DNA of 38,116 bases from Chara braunii (Eukaryota > Streptophyta > Charophyceae > Charales > Characeae). This document shows positions 20,395 to 29,430 of this stretch, one piece after another. The stretch lies in contig BFEA01000342.1 of assembly GCA_003427395.1 (NCBI GenBank), positions 334,693 through 372,808 of the forward strand, read 5' to 3'. A program made the translations under genes and the position numbers. The notes below the pieces were generated by a model, which had not been told where the DNA came from, made no database searches, and saw only the letters and a program-made list of their open reading frames with translations. Positions within the stretch are counted from its first letter, which is position 1. Every line of letters starts with the position of its first letter.

Positions 20395-20804
20395 CACAAC
20401 CCCTCATTTGTTGTCCTTTTTCCCCTCTTTGCCTGCGGTTTACCAGGCAGCTCTATTTGACGATGTATACCACGACTTTGATAGCACCCTGCTACGGCTT
20501 TCACCGGTCAGGTTGAACGTTTGTGGTCGGGGCCGTCACTATACGACAATGTTGTGCCTCTAGTGCCAATGGTGTGTCTGGAGTGTATTTTTTAGCTGTG
20601 ATAGACCTTTCTTTGTTTCATGGGTGTTCTGCTGGGTTGTGATGGGGTGTGAACCCACAATCTGTAGAGTTCTCCATCTGGTGTGGGTGAGTGATAGTCT
20701 GCTTCGATTTTCATCACAGGTACCGTGAGGGCAGTGGTTGGTGCCCACCTTAGGGTATAAGTTGTCGAGCAGTCGTTGATGCAGTGTAATCAGTTAGGGG
20801 ATTC

Positions 20805-20866
20805 TGCAGACTACTTAGGGTTCAACCTCCTGATAAGTTGGTGAAACTACGACGAAACAGCTTGTC
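20805..20866 (+). ncRNA. Type III hammerhead ribozyme, copy 3 (degenerate)
   Basis: GAAA is intact at 20854-20857. The core reads CUGAUAA (G8 to A) at 20830-20836. The cleavage triplet position reads ACU (20812-20814), which is not NUH. Stem I keeps three pairs (AGG/CCU). Stem II keeps four (GUUG/CGAC). The UUCA/UGAA loop complementarity is retained. Confidence 0.7.
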
Positions 20867-21304
20867 ACAACCCCTCGTTTCTTGTCCTCTTGTCCCTCTC
20901 AACCTACGGTTTACCAGGCAACTCTGGTTGATGATATATAGCACGACTTCGCTAGCACCCTGCTACGGTATTCTTCAATCATCGCGGTAGTGGTAGGGGC
21001 CGTCACTACACGACCATGCTGTGCCTCTAGAGCTAGCGGCTTGTTTGGAGTGTATTTTCTGGTTGTGACAAACCTTTCTTTGTGTGGTGGGTGTTTTGCT
21101 GGCTTGTGATGGGGTGTGAACCGACAGTCTGTTGAGCTTTCCGTCAGGTGTGGGTGAGTGATAGTCTTCTTTGATTTTCGTCAAAGGTACCTTGAGGGTG
21201 GTGGTTGGTGCTTAGGGTATCGTTTGTGGGGCAGTCGTTAATACTTAACCACAATTGGGGTTAAGGTGGATTATCACTTACAATACAATCAGTTAGGGGA
21301 TTCT

Positions 21305-21364
21305 GTAGAGTTTCGAGGGTTCAGCCTCCTGATGAGTCAAGGAAACTCCGCCGAAACAGTTTGT
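21305..21364 (+). ncRNA. Type III hammerhead ribozyme, copy 4 (intact catalytic core)
   Basis: CUGAUGA (21329-21335) and GAAA (21353-21356) are both canonical. The cleavage triplet is UUC (21312-21314), an allowed NUH. Stem I GAGG/CCUC is at 21315-21318 and 21325-21328. Stem II is weakened (GUC opposite GCC with one mismatch) and stem III has two mismatches. This copy is the one most likely to retain some cleavage. Confidence 0.75.
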
Positions 21365-21455
21365 CATAACCCTTCGTTTGTTGTTCTCTTCCCCCTCTCT
21401 ACCTACTGTTTACAGGGCGGCTCCGTTTGACGATATGTATACGACATATATACAT

Positions 21456-21493
21456 ATGATGAGTCCGTGAAACTCCAATGAAACAATTTGTCA
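21456..21493 (+). ncRNA. Partial hammerhead ribozyme, copy 5
   Basis: Retains UGAUGA (21457-21462) with the first core C replaced by A, GAAA at 21480-21483, and the stem III 3' strand ACAATTTGTC-like. Stem I and the cleavage site are lost in the deletion that shortened this unit. Confidence 0.55.
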
Positions 21494-21564
21494 CAATCCC
21501 TCGTTTGTTGTCCTCTTCTAGCTCTTTGCCTACGGTTTATCGTGCAGCTCTGTTTGACGATATA

Positions 21565-22010
21565 CATTGTCGTGCGGCAACACAGGGCCAAAGGGATGAT
21601 CTTCGACATAAAACATATTGCAAACAGTTTGGTGTGGCAAGAAAATAACGTCATTATGTAGGAAATCAGTAACATCAGTCATGGCATGGATCATGATGCC
21701 GATGTCCCACAACTCCCAGTGGCAAGAGGTACATACAATGGCCATGTAATGGCCAAGTCCATGCACAATGCAGGCAAAGATGTGGGCTGGAGGATAATTA
21801 CAATCCTCTGGCTGTAGGTGGGGGAGGTCAGTATCAAGCTGACCAATATCGTTTGGATGAACCACAAATTTGCGCCCCACCTCGCGCATACCAGTTGGCT
21901 GATTTGCAAATGATAGACCAGCAAGCACCAATGCATTTTGGGATTGCAACACCAACTCAGTGATTTGCAAATTGTTGGCCGGCATGTGGCACATCGACTT
22001 GAGATCCTCA
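21565..22010 (-). pseudogene. Unrecognised gene family, copy 2 (inverted), with the GHY box
   Basis: One open frame of 154 codons (21994-21530) holds most of it. It has an N-terminal part with LQSQNALVLAGLSFANQPTG not seen in the other copies, then LDTDLPHLQPEDCNY. From residue 71 come HIFACIVHGLGHYMAIVCTS, HWELWDIG, FLHNDVIFLPHQTV and NMFYVED. The series H-G-x-G-H-Y, A-x-V, W-x-L-x-D and a final L/M-F-Y-V resembles the His-box half of USP (peptidase C19) deubiquitinases. The H-to-GHY spacing is shorter than the family norm, and no Cys box is visible. About 32 residues before the motif are deleted relative to copy 1. The RING-like part is absent: the frame runs into the ribozyme array. Confidence 0.55.
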
Positions 22011-22012
22011 CG

Positions 22013-22735
22013 AATCTATGTGGTCTGACTGCAACTAAGAGCTGTCTTCACACTCCACCTCTCGTTTTATACACCATCAAACGTCCTTGAAATTGCCCTT
22101 TAGCGTGATGCTGACCTCCCCCGTCGACCAGAGGATTGTAATTATACCGGGGAAGGAGGCTTTTTACCATTGCTGTCCTACAAGTAGCAATGAGGGACCG
22201 CCAACTTGAGTTTTGCAATGCTCGAGCAGCTGAGTGGTTTAATCCTCCATCCCACATCTCTGCATACATTGTGCACAGACCTTGCCATTACATGACCATT
22301 GTACGTACCTCTGACCAGTGGGAGTTGTGGGAGAAGGCATCATGGTCCATGCCATGACTAATCATACCAATTTCTTACATAATGATGATGTTTTCTTGCC
22401 ACACCAAACTGTCTGGAATCTCTTTTATGTCGAAGATCATTCCTTTGGCCTTGTGCGGCAGCACAACAATGTACCAATACCCTGTGACCTTCTCTTTTGC
22501 AATGCTCCACAGACATTGTTACACTCGGTTGTAGTCGACATCGTCTCTGTCATAATCACTACAATGACATGGTTTCTGCATCTACGTGTTTAGAGGATTG
22601 TCCCTTTGTTCCTGACTGTAAGCACCCTCCGTATCTGGACACTATATGTCCATTTTGCGGCCATGGCGGTGTCGGTGCGAATACTCTTACAAGGCTATCT
22701 GCCTTGGTTTTCGCAAGTGACAGGAACAAGTTTTG
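22013..22735 (+). pseudogene. Unrecognised gene family, copy 3
   Basis: Starts TCTATGTGGTCTGACTGCAA, parallel to 18386 in copy 1, and lies head-to-head with copy 2. It keeps the region equivalent to HGLGHY as VHRPCHYMTIV, so the GHY glycine is changed. It then has FLHNDDVFLPHQTV and NLFYVEDH, followed by LGCSRHRLCHNHY, a TCLEDC segment and an ICPFCGHG segment. Similarity stops just after CGHG, so the second RING-like module is missing. Frameshifts occur near 22160 and 22335. Confidence 0.55.
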
Positions 22736-22841
22736 ATCCGAAAGTTGGGTAGGCCGTGCGATTTGCGATCGGTTTTATCCCTTTTTGTGACCAACTATGT
22801 GTTCAAAGGAAAAATAGGGAGTGTGTGGGTGCGCAAGTTTT

Positions 22842-23037
22842 AAGGTGTGCGTGATCTCTTTTTATTGTTGACGATTGTAAAACCGGCACAGTTGCTGGCC
22901 AACTTATTGTTTTTGATTATACTAGGATTAAAAGATATTAAGGTGTGCGTGATCTCTTTTTATTGTTGACGATTGTAAAACCGGCACTGTTGCTGGCCAA
23001 CTTATTGTTTTTTATTATACTAGGATTAAAAGATATT
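22842..23037. repeat. 98-bp perfect-length tandem duplication
   Basis: Two adjacent copies (22842-22939 and 22940-23037), starting AAGGTGTGCGTGATCTCTTT and ending AGGATTAAAAGATATT, differ at only two or three bases. It is recent, or an assembly duplication. Confidence 0.95.
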
Positions 23038-23039
23038 TT

Positions 23040-23362
23040 CTTTTGATTGGTACGTTTGGCCGTCACACGCGTGTGCACGGAGGCGACATTGCTATGGCTG
23101 ACTTTTGCTCTACTACGGTGCCTCAAACTTTAAACTTTAGTACCTCGCTCAGCTATTGGCCGCGGGCCTTCCCGTATACGTGCCGCAGCCTTAGGGGGGT
23201 CGGCCAAGGGAAGGCCCGGTCGCTGCTTCTTGGTCGGAGCCCGCCAAGTACGGTGTGTCACCTCACAGAATAAGAATTTTTTTTTTATTGAAAGATAGAT
23301 TGAAAAAAAATCAAAATAAAATAACATAACCGCCGTTGCTTCTTGGCGCGCCGTAGGGGAGC

Positions 23363-23364
<2 letters not shown>
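23040..23364. other. Unassigned DNA with a GC-rich hairpin
   Basis: GGCCTTCCC near 23166 and GGGAAGGCC near 23209 are inverted and can form a 9-bp stem. No gene seen. Confidence 0.4.

Positions 23365-23365
<1 letters not shown>

Positions 23366-23399
<34 letters not shown>
23366..23399. repeat. (AG)n microsatellite
   Basis: Perfect AG tract immediately left of the large inverted repeat at 23406-23471. Confidence 0.95.
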
Positions 23400-23401
<2 letters not shown>

Positions 23402-23405
23402 GGAA

Positions 23406-23471
23406 GATTCATTCCCACTTTCTGTTTCCCGAAGTCGAAGCCGTTCGGGAAACAGAAAGCGGGAATGAATC
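23406..23471. repeat. Large near-perfect inverted repeat (27 of 28 bp stem)
   Basis: The left arm at 23406-23433 (GATTCATTCCC then ACTTTCTGTTTCCCGAA) pairs with the right arm at 23444-23471 across a 10-nt loop, with one mismatch. The GGGAAGATTCATTCCCG word at its ends recurs at 23473 and, altered, in the hairpin near 23858. Confidence 0.95.
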
Positions 23472-23527
23472 GCGGGAAGATTCATTCCCGTGACCCGCCG
23501 TTTCTTGAAAAGAGAGAGAGAGAGAGA

Positions 23528-23529
<2 letters not shown>

Positions 23530-23612
<83 letters not shown>
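23530..23612. repeat. G homopolymer tract (30 G, T, 52 G)
   Basis: An 82-G tract with one T at 23560, preceded by a (GA)n tract. Such a tract would form G-quadruplexes, but it is also what two-colour sequencing dark cycles or poor gap filling produce. Poly-Gly and poly-Pro open frames over it are meaningless. Confidence 0.95.
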
Positions 23613-23644
23613 CGCAGATTGGGAGCGCGGCATGCTTTGGCCAT

Positions 23645-23821
23645 CTAAAAGCTCGCTTCTCCTTGTGGCTTTTCGAGCTCCTCGTGCCTGTCGCGCCCGC
23701 TGTAGCCAACCAGCGCAGTCATGTTCACAACGATGGCCAAAGGGCAGTTGTAATCACCTACCTTGCTGAAGTCGCCTTCGCCCAGGGGCATAGTTGCCTC
23801 CATCTCCGAGCTACCTCTGCT
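23645..23821 (-). other. Possible coding relic of unknown origin
   Basis: Minus-strand translation gives a non-repetitive stretch with MPLGEGDFSKVGDYNCPLAI followed by VVNMTALVGYSGRDRHEEL. It is more protein-like than its low-complexity surroundings, but no family is recognised. It could be a captured exon fragment between the G tract and the (CT)n tract at 23826-23852. Confidence 0.25.
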
Positions 23822-23825
23822 CCGN

Positions 23826-23856
<31 letters not shown>

Positions 23857-23857
23857 C

Positions 23858-23923
23858 GAAACGAAATGGGAAAGCATGTTCCCGCGAAAGCGGGAAGATG
23901 CATTCCCGTTTCGTTTTTCGAAA
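23858..23923. repeat. Inverted repeat with GCGGGAAGATGCATTCCCG arm
   Basis: GGGAAAGCATGTTCCCGC and GCGGGAAGATGCATTCCC pair across a GAAA loop, and the pairing extends outward through CGAAACGAAA and TTTCGTTT. It sits next to a (CT)n tract, mirroring the (AG)n-hairpin pair at 23366-23471. Confidence 0.85.
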
Positions 23924-24115
23924 CGATAGCGGGAAGATGAACTCAATCATTTTTCTTATTTCTTTGTTTTTTTTGGTTTTTTTTTTGCCCGTTTTTTCCG
24001 CTGTGTACATTTTGCACGTTCGGGATTCTTGCGCCCGGTAGTCCGAGCCTCGGCACGGATCAGCGTACCCGTCGGCCGAGGCTCGGACTCGATAGCTGGG
24101 CCAGGTACTGGTGGT

Positions 24116-24448
24116 TTAAAGCTGGCTATTTGGTTTTTTATTGAAAGGGATTTTGGACCTGTGTACCATGCGGTGCAATACAACATTTCCTTGTGTTTGA
24201 TGGCCAGTAAATAATTCTTCCTCGACAATTTTGCCGCCTCGGCGAAGGTATGCGCGAATGGAGTTTAGCCTAAATAGAGTTTTAAGCTCTCGCCGCTGGA
24301 ATGATAAAGGTACGACTTTGGAGTGGGGAGTGGTGCGTACGACGATTATGACGGGAACCAGGCCTTTGTGTGGCGGGTGACGATGTTTGGTGTCAGTGGG
24401 TTCGACCGATAGGCGAAGATGGGACCTTGGGGCGTTTAGTAGGCCCAC
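24116..24448 (-). CDS. Hypothetical ORF, 110 codons, unknown
   Basis: The minus-strand frame has reasonable amino acid variety, for example RRELKTLFRLNSIRAYLRRG and KIVEEELFTGHQTQGNVVLH. No domain, signal peptide or membrane segment is recognised, and no promoter or intron signal was verified. It may be a random open frame or an exon relic. Confidence 0.2.
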   Translation of the reverse strand: MGLLNAPRSHLRLSVEPTDTKHRHPPHKGLVPVIIVVRTTPHSKVVPLSFQRRELKTLFRLNSIRAYLRRGGKIVEEELFTGHQTQGNVVLHRMVHRSKIPFNKKPNSQL

Positions 24449-24794
24449 TCACCGCGCAACGCCCTTTATATGGAATTGAGCAATTACTACGCCTTAGGCC
24501 TAACACTCTTGGTTACAGTGTCAGACTTTCGTTAGGCAGATTCGGGGATCAAGGCCAGTGATTGGCGACGGAGCAGATGTGGAGCATCTTGAAGAAAACC
24601 GAAGAGTTGAGGTTTTGGCGGGGTTATTCCCCTCGGTTCTGCTATCGGCCTCGACAACGGGCCCGATTGGTAGGACCAAGGAGGTTCCAGCGGTCCCTTC
24701 CCCTCTCCCTTTCTCAATATTCGCCATATTTATTTTTATTGTTGTTTTCTTTAGTCCCGTTTCTTGGGACGGTAACTGTTCAGTACCTTTGCTC

Positions 24795-24824
24795 ATACCA
24801 ACTGGCCTACAACTCAGTTGGTAT
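24795..24824. repeat. Perfect 10-bp inverted repeat, 10-nt loop
   Basis: ATACCAACTG and CAGTTGGTAT are exact reverse complements. Outside them AACTGTTCAG and CTGAACTGTT add a second, nearly complementary layer (24774-24839). No neighbouring gene suggests it is a terminator. Confidence 0.85.
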
Positions 24825-24839
24825 ACCTCTGAACTGTTG

Positions 24840-25390
24840 AAATACAGACCCGTGTCCAAATCTAGATGAGTTGAGATACAAATTTGAGGTTGAATTCTGT
24901 TGAAAGTAGACGAATTTAATACCGCAGTTCCGTTTACCTTGGACCTGCATGTCCCACAGTGTTTCAAGATCACTGCCTTACATTAGTCCTCGGGACATCT
25001 GTTAAAATTGGAATGATACGAAGGAAATAGGCACGATCTCTGTGAAAGAGGGGTGCCCTATAAGTCGATTGTAGTTATGGTTTCCCTTCTGCCGCGGCAC
25101 TGCGCTGTGAGTAGATACATACGGGCCAACGCAGGTTTTGTGCTCCTCATGATCAACATGTAGTGCCATAAAGCAGACCGGGCCGCATGAGATTTTTCAG
25201 TTGAACTAGTGTTCAGCTCGCTCGAAGGTGTTATTCGACCAACTATACTAATGAATCAAAATGGGAGAAGCTGAGAGAGGTAGGAGAAGAGGAAGTTGGA
25301 GAGTTAATGAAGGAGACGGATAGAGAGTCAACGAGATGAAGGTGACGAGGAGAAGAGGGACGCGAGGAGGAGAAAGGGCAGAGCTGAGAT
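24840..25390. other. Unassigned intergenic DNA
   Basis: No gene or clear repeat. A purine-rich part (25260-25385) ends at a partial MITE-like copy. Confidence 0.4.
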
Positions 25391-25394
25391 ACAT

Positions 25395-25480
25395 ACCTGG
25401 CCGTGAAAATGGCAATGTACCTTTCCATATTTCTAGCGGGAGATTCATTCTTATTTTGCACATTTGGTGAGTAATGGAGT
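25395..25480 (-). mobile_element. MITE-like element, copy 5 (partial, inverted)
   Basis: Contains GAGATTCATTCTTATTTTGC followed by ACATTTGGTGAGTAATGGAG, the reverse complement of the MITE left end. The other inverted end is diverged. Confidence 0.55.
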
Positions 25481-28190
25481 ACGAGCTAATAGTCGTGTGT
25501 GTGCTAGTTTGCGATACTCACGATCGGCATCGAGGTCAGGCGTCGTTCCGACGGTGTTCCTTGTATTCCTTGTGTGTATCTAGGCAATCTTCCCCATCAT
25601 TGTTGAGGCCGTGCTCACCCAAGTAGTTGTGATTCTGGCGCTGCTCGTTGTGGTCTCTATCGTGGTCTACTGCTGCTCGGTTGTGTTTCGTTGTTGGGGC
25701 ACCGACATTAGTCGTCTTAGTTATAGAGTTCATGGTTGTCGTCTTCGTGAGCAATCATAGAGGTGATTCCGATCATCTTCATTCGGGTAGCAGCATCAAC
25801 TTTAAGTTGCGCATGATGGTGACTTTGCCATTACCAACAAGGACGTGTTTTCATTACGCTCTGTGTAATTGCCGCCATTACTGTTTTGATCCTCGTTGTT
25901 TTTAGTTGTTCATGCCGTTATCGCATCCCTAATCTTCATTGTGGCCAAGCTCGTTGAGATACACCTCATGCTCGTGGTCTCGATTTTCGTAAGAGTTGGC
26001 GTATGAGCGAGCGTGCGGATTTTGTTGTGGCCTTTTCAACGGGATCGGATGTGATTACGGTCAGGTTCATCCGACGTGAGGTTCGTTCTCGATGGCCTGT
26101 AGGATCGTAGCAATGGGATCGTGGCCTTGATAGCGCACACGGTAGCAAGGTACGTATGCGCTCGTGCGGACGAGATAGGAAGAACAACGAAGACGATGGG
26201 AGTGAGGGAGTGTTAGGGGGAGGAGCTTAGCGGAGGAGAGAATCGTGAGAGAAAAAAAGGGAGAACAAGCATTAACGTTGAAACACTGGCGGTGCGGGAA
26301 CAAACCAAAGGGTCAAGCTGCTGTGCCGAATTGTGTGTAAGCAAAGACGAAATTTGGCAAAATACTTGCACGTTCAGGTGGTCACGTATGGGGAGTGTAC
26401 CTTTCCATTCAGCCTGTGGTCATATTGATCATCATCAAGGACTGTTAATCATCACCATTATGGTCACCGTCACGGTGTTCGCTTATGTGCTCCTAGTAGC
26501 GTTTCTAACTTTCGTCCATGTGGTGCTCGCTCATTCGCCTTAATGGTCATTATCTCCGAGCTCAAGTGGTGGGGTTTCATTAATTTTGGTGGTATTCGTT
26601 GTCCCGATTGTTTCGCTATACCAGTGATTCTCATTCGCGTGATTCGAGTTCCCCCTGCTCCTAATGTTGTTGAACTGTGCCGCGTTGACATCCGAGTGCA
26701 TTCGTAAGTTGGGGCTGCATGAGAGAAAGGGGGATAGGCTCCTGCAGGGCCATCCATCTATGCTGGTTGGGTATACTCTCGTGGTTTGACTGTTTCACGA
26801 CAAAGCGCAAGGTACGACAAAAATCACAGATTAAAATGCTCGTTCTCAATTCTTCAAGTGAGAGAGCTACTAGCCTTGTTGATGCTCGTGGCCATTGTCG
26901 CAACCGAAGTTGTGTTAAAATCTGCTTCAGGGTGTAATAGTGAACGTCATTTGGCACTGCACTTAACTAAGAGTAGCAGAGGGAAGTCACACTGTTTGAG
27001 GAGATCGCATTCAAATTGCTCAACGAACTCGCAATGTTGTTGAACTAATTTTCGTCTTAAGTGGTGCGTTTCAGTGAGACTCAGTTGTGCTTTTCGTAGT
27101 GATGGTGCATGGCTGTTTTCAGTTGATGAAGTAGCTCGTCTGAGTATTTTCGCTAGTAAACAAGATCCCAACTTCTTCTTGGTACCCGAACAAGTAGTTG
27201 TTATGCTTGGAAGGCAACTAGGGTGTTGCCACATGTCATATCCAGCGTTGTGGTTGGAGTCAACAAATCCCTTGTTAGTGTAGCGAGACTTAGCCTGTGC
27301 TTCCCATCCGAGCCCCGGTCTGCGCCACATGAGCTATTTCTGTAACACCTTTTGCCGCTTTTATTGTTGTTGAGAATCAAGATTGTTGGGTTGCTATATC
27401 GCGCTGTCCTTCTGCTGTGTTACCGCTGTTTTTTTTGCATTATGCTATCACTGATTCTCCTCACAACGTTATTGCTGAGTTTTTCTGCCAACGAGGTGTT
27501 GGGACCCGTGGGTCCCAAAACAAGTCCCGACCCTTGCGAGGTGGTATATGGCAGATTGTGCACGACAGAGAAACAAAAGGAAAGAGAGATCGGAAGGATC
27601 GAAGGCTAAGTGTCGACGCCTAGGGGCCTAAAGAACACCCTGGGCTGTCGGAACCAATGGGCCAAGAAGAGATTAGTGGAATAGCAAGCGGCGAAGGGCC
27701 GCAAGAGAATAATAAAGGCGATCCTTCTTCCCCATCGAAGAAGGACCGCCAAGAAAAATAACGCCCTGGGCTGCGCGCCGCTGGAAGAAAGGAGTCAAGG
27801 AGGTCAAGAAGATAGTGTTGGGGCACCGACACGTGAGAACGAAGCACGGGGCCAAGGGGGCCACCGAAGTGCGGCATAAGAAGGGTAAAAGGGCCATAAG
27901 CCAAGTAAAGAGCCACAGGCGGAAAGACCGGCGCGCGGGACATAGAAAAATACTAGAAATGGGGTAGCCATGAAGCGAAAAATGCCAAAAGAGACCGGGA
28001 CACCGCAAGGTTAAGTGTCGGGGACCATATGAGACTAAGTAAAAATAATGGCATTTTGGGGCCAAGTATCGGCGGGACCACTGGCGGGACAAGTGTCAGC
28101 AGGACCATCGGCGGGACAAGCATCGGGGACTAGCGCGGGACAAGTGATGGGGATTTGTGATGTCCCGAGGAAAAATTATGAAGGGCCATG
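25480..28190. other. Long region without recognisable genes
   Basis: Holds only short open frames. A minus-strand frame at 25536-25754 is rich in His, Asp, Asn and Arg (DHDRDHNEQRQNHN), from GTGGTCnn-type repeats. From about 27600 to 28160 the plus strand becomes purine-rich with repeated GGGACAAG, TCGGCGGGAC and GGGCCAAG words, perhaps a decayed LTR. A perfect palindrome is at 27499-27518. Confidence 0.4.
27499..27518. repeat. Short perfect inverted repeat
   Basis: TTGGGACCC-GT-GGGTCCCAA, a 9-bp stem with 2-nt centre. Confidence 0.9.
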
Positions 28191-28195
28191 AGACG

Positions 28196-29430
28196 AATAT
28201 GCCCAAAGCAAGACGTGTCGTCAAGATCAAGATCTAAATGGCCAAGAATATTAGCACCACTAGTGCAAACGGGAGGGCCAAAACAGAAAGGAAAGCAAAG
28301 AAAAAGTAAAGAAGGAGGCATGATAGCAATCAGAAATATCTTGGATTAGCTACCTTGAAGAAAATGGAGCTTAGAGAGGCTCCTTGTGAAAAATAGGCTC
28401 CCGGGAGAAAATTGGAGCAAAAGGGGGCAAAGTGTGGAAGAGAGGGAGGCAAAAGAAGGCTCCCATTAGCATGAGGGAGCCTCAATTGCAGTCCGAGAAA
28501 TAACGGACTGCAGCTTGGGCATAGGAAGGGCCAAAACTTAAGAGGAAGGGCCTAAAAAAGGCCTTAACAACGAGTTGACACTTGGCATGCTAGAAAAAGA
28601 AAGAAAAAGAAAAGAAAGGTGGGCGAATAAAACAAAAGGAGTGAGAGGGAGTGAGTGGGTTAGCTGTCAGTAGGGATTGGCACAAGTAGGGACTGGCAGG
28701 TCCCTACTGTTCGAAAATGGGAGGAAAGAAAAGAAAAGAAAAGAGACAAAAAAATAAAAGAGAAAAGGGCCCTCACAGTAAAAAAAGGCCACTTGGCGAG
28801 GTACATCCGCGACCAGATACATTTTGGGATATGGTGGTTGCAAAGGATCTTGATTTTGTTTTGATTTTGCAGAGAAAATAAAAAAAATCAAGGCCCCATG
28901 GAACTGAGATACAACGGATTGCATGGGGGAGGAGAAACACATGTTTTAGATGCATCCGAAACCAATTTTGAGTCCGGATGCACTTTGGAGTTGGCCGTTA
29001 CGCTTTGTTTCAGTTTAAGGTATGTTGTGGGGCCACGAGGCTAGGGAAAGGGCCATCATGGCAGTCCGAGAAATAAGGGAGCGCATGAGGGTGCCTAGGC
29101 AAAAAGAAAAAGGGCCTTGGCTCACCCAAGACACTAGAAAAAAGTGTCTTTGGCTTGGGCAAATAAAGACAGTAAATAGGGGTCGCGAGATGGTGGATCT
29201 TGTGACCTAGAATATTTGCGGCACTTTGAGACACATGAGAAGAAGGGATTGGGGCTATCAGGAACAAGGGAGCCCCAAATAAAAATGGGACGTCATCGGG
29301 AATGATGTCGGGAACTAGATGGGTCCAAATAAAAATAGTTGAAATTTGGGACATGCGTCGGCGGGACCACCGCTGAGGACTAGAAAATGGAACTGGCATG
29401 GGAGAATGGCGGGGACTTGAGTGGTCCCAA
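28196..29430 (+). repeat. LTR-like dispersed repeat, copy A
   Basis: It shares an ordered series of words with 30840-32150: TCAAGATCAARATCT, AATATTAGC, GGAGCAAAAGGGGGC, TTGCARTCCGAG, CTTGACACTTG and a GGGACKGGCAGGTCCCTA palindrome. Identity is low and gapped. The gene-less, purine-rich content and collinear spacing suggest an old LTR or a long non-coding repeat. Confidence 0.5.

Larger units (their letters stand above)
19641..21565 (+). repeat. Tandem array (about 500-bp unit) carrying hammerhead ribozymes
   Basis: Five units and a partial sixth start near 19641, 20156, 20407, 20877, 21377 and 21501. Full units are about 470-510 bp; those at 20156 (about 250 bp) and 21377 (about 125 bp) have internal deletions. 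Each begins CGTTTGTTGTCCTCTTCTCC-like and continues GGTTTACCGGGCAG, TTTGACGATATAT and CTGTGATAAACCTTTCTTTG. It then has GATGGGGTGTGAACCGACA, a TTAACC...GGTTAA hairpin, and a hammerhead motif at its end. Tandem units with one self-cleaving ribozyme each are the form of plant retrozyme concatemers and ribozyme satellites. Minus-strand frames across it are not called as genes. Confidence 0.85.

Noticed and set aside
19632-21184. Minus-strand ORFs repeated in each array unit (for example 19632-19991 and 20560-20748)
   Set aside because: They recur because the unit recurs, their frames differ between units, and the ribozymes lie on the other strand; nothing suggests a protein.
23285-23929. Poly-Pro and poly-Gly open frames
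   Set aside because: Direct translation of the G homopolymer tract, probably not even real DNA length.
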